From Enteropsectra breve (Eukaryota > Microsporidia), in assembly GCA_024243835.1 (NCBI GenBank), contig JALPMN010000591.1:1-25889 (forward strand): a stretch of 25,889 nucleotides of DNA, in the 5' to 3' direction. The position numbers and the translations under genes are program-made. Position 1 is the first letter of the stretch. Every line of letters starts with the position of its first letter. Shown here one piece after another: positions 23,080-25,889 of this stretch. The notes under the pieces are model-generated. The model did not search any database and was not told where the DNA came from. It saw only the letters and a program-made list of their open reading frames with translations.

Positions 23080-25889
23080 TCATGCTAATATAGCACCGTT
23101 GTTATTTTGTTCTTCCATTATTTTAGTTATTGCCTGCTTAATTATATCCTCTCGTGATTCTTCTGTTTTTATATTTCTTCTAAAATCTATCACAATACTT
23201 TCTAGTGTCCTTTTTAGTACTACATACTGCATATATGCTCTTATTCTGTCTTTAATCCCTAGTTTTTTGCAGTATGAGTCAAAGAATTTTGTGACAATTC
23301 CATCCCATGTCATTACTATTGGTATTATTTGTACTCTTGCATTGTGTATACTTGCTAACGCGTTAGCTAATATGTCATATTTATGCTTTTTTTCTACCTC
23401 TACCTCTTGTAGTCTGTTTTGAGATGTTATTCCTACTTCTATAATTGTTATTAAATTTCTTTTCTTGTCATATATAAATACATCTGGTTTGTTGTTCGCA
23501 ATGTTGATATCTGTTGTTATTCTGGTGTCTATTCTTATGTCCACTTCATCGTTTGTGTACAAATGCTGTACGCTGTGCGTTCTTAAATGTTTGTTATTCG
23601 TTATATTGTACCTATTGCATATCATCAAGTGAATTGCTTTGATCACTTCATTATGCCTTAGGGTGTAGTCATAGTATAGCATCTTCTCGCATCTGGTAGC
23701 TAAGTGGTCTACTGTCTTCTTCGCCTGCTGACAGTGATTGCACTGTCCTGTTGCCATTTCTTTATACAAAATATTCCTGTCTTGTAGTAAGCACAGGAAT
23801 GCTTCTTGTACCGGCGATATGTTTCCAGTTTTAAGCCATCTTGAGCTCTCCACCATATCTACAAATATGTTTTTTCTACTCTCAAATAGTTTTTTGTGCA
23901 TTATTTTTTCTTCAATTTCTTTATACAATAATGCTTTCTGTACTTTTTTAAGCTCCTCGATTGTAAAGTTCTCATTTTCAAAGTTATACTTAATTTTTAA
24001 ATAAGATTTTATTATTCCTAGATGGCTTTTATTTTCCTCCTCACTCTTTTTAATACAATATTTTTTGCTATTTTCCTTTCCTTGTAAATATCTATTCAAA
24101 TTCAGTAATATTCTTTCGCTTTTAAATTCTACCATCTCAAGTCCTCTTCCTAACTCTTCTCTGCTTAGGTACAGTCTTTGTTTATTAGCTCTTCCAATAT
24201 GCACTTTATTTTCTGTTAGTATATTTCTTATTCCTTGGTCTATTTCTTTAAAAATTTCTGGTTCTAACTCGATTAGGCCAATATAGTAATTCAAGAGTGA
24301 TAAGGCGTGCTCGTTGATGGCTTTAAATAGATTTTTTGCATTTAATTTAGTCTTCACTAATCTTTTAATTCTCGCGTATACTTCTGTCTTCACTGTGTTA
24401 ATTGATTCTTCCGTTATCTGGTTTTTGCTATTCTCTAATACTCCCAAGTATTTATATCCTTCTACTCCGTCTTCTAATAACTTTGCTTCTTTACTTAGAG
24501 TTGGTTCATTTGTCGCTGATTTTTCTTGGTTTTTTTCTAATCCGGCTATTTTCAGGAATTCCATTGTATCTTCACACATTGATTTTAATACTTTTGGTTC
24601 TCTCGCCATTAGCTTTAAATCATCGATAAAAAGTAAGTGGTTCGTTGCAAAGGACCTGTTATCATCACTCACATGTATTTTCGGATATTTATTGTTCAGA
24701 AATTTGCTCAGTGGCTCCATACATAGTACAAACAATATTGGCGACAGCGAGTCTCCCTGTAGTATGCCTCTATTAATTGGCACTTTAATTATATTTTTAT
24801 TGTCATATATTATCTGTATGTTCCATTTTCCCATTAGGTTTTTAATGAAATTTTTAATCCAAGAAGGTAGCGCTAGGTTTTCTAATATTGTTTTCATATA
24901 TTCATGGTCTATTGAATCATAGGCCTTTTTTACATCGATCCACATAGTTTTTAGATCATTATTACATTTATTAATATTTTTGTTTATTAGTCCTTGTTCT
25001 TTAGCTCCTTGTGCGTTCCTTACTGTTCCCATCTGGTTCTCTGACAGTAGCTGGTATTTTTCGACTACATCTGTGAGAGATTTGGTGCATATTTTAGTGC
25101 ACAGCTTATAAAGGTTTGGCATGCATGTGATTGGCCTATATTCCTTTGGTGACTCAGGATTTTCTACCTTCGGGATGAGAAATGTTAGTCCAGTATAGAA
25201 CCATTCTTCCGGTTCTTTTTTTCCGTTTAATACTTCTTCGATCTCTTTAGTGATGTGTGGCCATAGAAATTTGCTTTGTTTGATGAAAAAGTTGTATACT
25301 TTATCACATCCTCCGGCTTTCCAGTTTGGCAGGTTTCTAATAGTTTCCTCAACCTCCTCTTCATTAATTTCTAGAATATTGAATTCACTTTCATTTATAT
25401 CTTTGTAAATAAATTCGCCAAACATTGCATTTTTATCTTTTTCTTCTTCTTTTTGTTTTCTTGACTTTGCATTCCACATTGTTCCCCAGAATGTATGTAT
25501 TTCCATTTCTGATATCGTATTTGAGTATTGGTACTCTTCTTCTTTTCCTAACTTTTTATAAAATAAATTGCGGTTCAGTTCAAACATGTAGTTTTCTTTT
25601 GAGAATTGTTTTCTTTTAATATGCGTTTCTATAGCTCTTTCTATTATTTTTATTGTATCTGATTCTTTTGTAATTGCCAGGTTTATATGTTTTATATTCG
25701 TGGTTGACCATCTGTTTCTCTTAAATATGCCGTATATAGTTTTCTTTTCATCTTCATTTAGTGGCATTTTATTTTTGAGGTTGTACAAGAGATATAGCTT
25801 TTTGTTTCTCTTTTCTATTATCTCTCTTTGGTCTTTTATCCAATCTTTGTTATTTTTCTTCCTGTTTCTTTTTTGTTCTTCATATGTAT
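23080..25889 (-). CDS. Non-LTR retrotransposon ORF: reverse transcriptase plus C-terminal restriction-like endonuclease (5' end outside window)
   Basis: The frame is open from the right edge to a TGA at 23080-23082, at least 935 codons, so the protein starts beyond the window. Residues below count from the codon at 25788. Reverse transcriptase motifs are in order: TFLIPKVENPESPKEYRPI (202-220); motif A MWIDVKKAYDSIDHEYM with catalytic Asp285; motif B GILQGDSLSPILFVLCMEPL (341-360); motif C FIDD (387-390); GLEKNQEKS (416-424); YKYLGV (445-450). After a long thumb comes a CCHC knuckle C683-x2-C686-x8-H695-x4-C700. A PD-(D/E)XK-type nuclease follows (KPDVFIYD at 767-774, IIEV at 782-785, KKHKYDILA at 800-808). 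This order is that of R2/CRE/NeSL-type elements, which cut and prime on target DNA. All catalytic residues seen are intact. The ORF is more AT-rich than the host genes. Confidence 0.95.
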   Translation of the reverse strand, partial: TYEEQKRNRKKNNKDWIKDQREIIEKRNKKLYLLYNLKNKMPLNEDEKKTIYGIFKRNRWSTTNIKHINLAITKESDTIKIIERAIETHIKRKQFSKENYMFELNRNLFYKKLGKEEEYQYSNTISEMEIHTFWGTMWNAKSRKQKEEEKDKNAMFGEFIYKDINESEFNILEINEEEVEETIRNLPNWKAGGCDKVYNFFIKQSKFLWPHITKEIEEVLNGKKEPEEWFYTGLTFLIPKVENPESPKEYRPITCMPNLYKLCTKICTKSLTDVVEKYQLLSENQMGTVRNAQGAKEQGLINKNINKCNNDLKTMWIDVKKAYDSIDHEYMKTILENLALPSWIKNFIKNLMGKWNIQIIYDNKNIIKVPINRGILQGDSLSPILFVLCMEPLSKFLNNKYPKIHVSDDNRSFATNHLLFIDDLKLMAREPKVLKSMCEDTMEFLKIAGLEKNQEKSATNEPTLSKEAKLLEDGVEGYKYLGVLENSKNQITEESINTVKTEVYARIKRLVKTKLNAKNLFKAINEHALSLLNYYIGLIELEPEIFKEIDQGIRNILTENKVHIGRANKQRLYLSREELGRGLEMVEFKSERILLNLNRYLQGKENSKKYCIKKSEEENKSHLGIIKSYLKIKYNFENENFTIEELKKVQKALLYKEIEEKIMHKKLFESRKNIFVDMVESSRWLKTGNISPVQEAFLCLLQDRNILYKEMATGQCNHCQQAKKTVDHLATRCEKMLYYDYTLRHNEVIKAIHLMICNRYNITNNKHLRTHSVQHLYTNDEVDIRIDTRITTDINIANNKPDVFIYDKKRNLITIIEVGITSQNRLQEVEVEKKHKYDILANALASIHNARVQIIPIVMTWDGIVTKFFDSYCKKLGIKDRIRAYMQYVVLKRTLESIVIDFRRNIKTEESREDIIKQAITKIMEEQNNNGAILA

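Noticed and set aside
24314..24922. 202-aa plus-strand ORF inside the retrotransposon
   Set aside because: It lies antisense to the conserved RT motifs A to C and is a shadow of them.
23080..25889. Group II intron or LTR-retrotransposon reverse transcriptase
   Set aside because: The C-terminal CCHC knuckle followed by a PD-(D/E)XK nuclease is specific to REL-type non-LTR elements; no integrase, protease or maturase part is seen.

Overview
The window looks like nuclear DNA from a microsporidian fungus. Genes are dense and apparently intron-free. Conserved proteins are shorter than their yeast or human relatives (an RPC82-like Pol III subunit of 399 aa). Intergenic gaps are about 150 to 630 bp and AT-rich, and several starts have a CCC or GGG triplet within about 15 nt, a signal described for microsporidia. 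No species is assigned; LRR families and transposons like those here are reported from several microsporidian lineages.

Layout. Bases 1-122 look like the end of a Tc1/mariner-type transposon. Then come tRNA-Leu(CAA), a foldable element at 301-383, and SEC61 alpha (+). Next are a large acidic disordered protein (-), a Rab6/Ypt6 GTPase (-), a 68-aa single-span membrane protein (+) and the tRNA m7G methyltransferase Trm8 (-). Mannose-1-phosphate guanylyltransferase (-) and a SCY1-like pseudokinase (+) form a divergent pair. tRNA-Lys(CTT) and a tRNA-like relic follow, then two divergent leucine-rich-repeat (LRR) proteins that share a C-terminal Cys module. A candidate structured RNA lies at about 13.72-13.9 kb. 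After it come the RPC82-like subunit (+), a Pds5-like cohesin regulator (+), a 17-bp minisatellite, cytosolic tryptophanyl-tRNA synthetase (-), a DONSON-like protein (+), a coiled-coil/helical protein (+), and a non-LTR retrotransposon ORF (-) that runs off the right edge.

The genes do not form one pathway. They are a housekeeping set: secretion (Sec61, Rab6, possibly the SCY1-like protein), glycosylation precursor supply (the guanylyltransferase), tRNA biogenesis and charging (two tRNAs, Trm8, RPC82-like, TrpRS, possibly the SCY1-like protein), and chromosome replication/cohesion (Pds5-like, DONSON-like, possibly the coiled-coil protein). The points most worth a second look are the paired LRR-Cys proteins, the possible DONSON homologue, the candidate Pol III-type structured RNA, the retrotransposon with a C-terminal restriction-like endonuclease, and the Rab6 protein that ends in -CF with no normal prenylation motif. 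All assignments come from reading the sequence; no database search was run.
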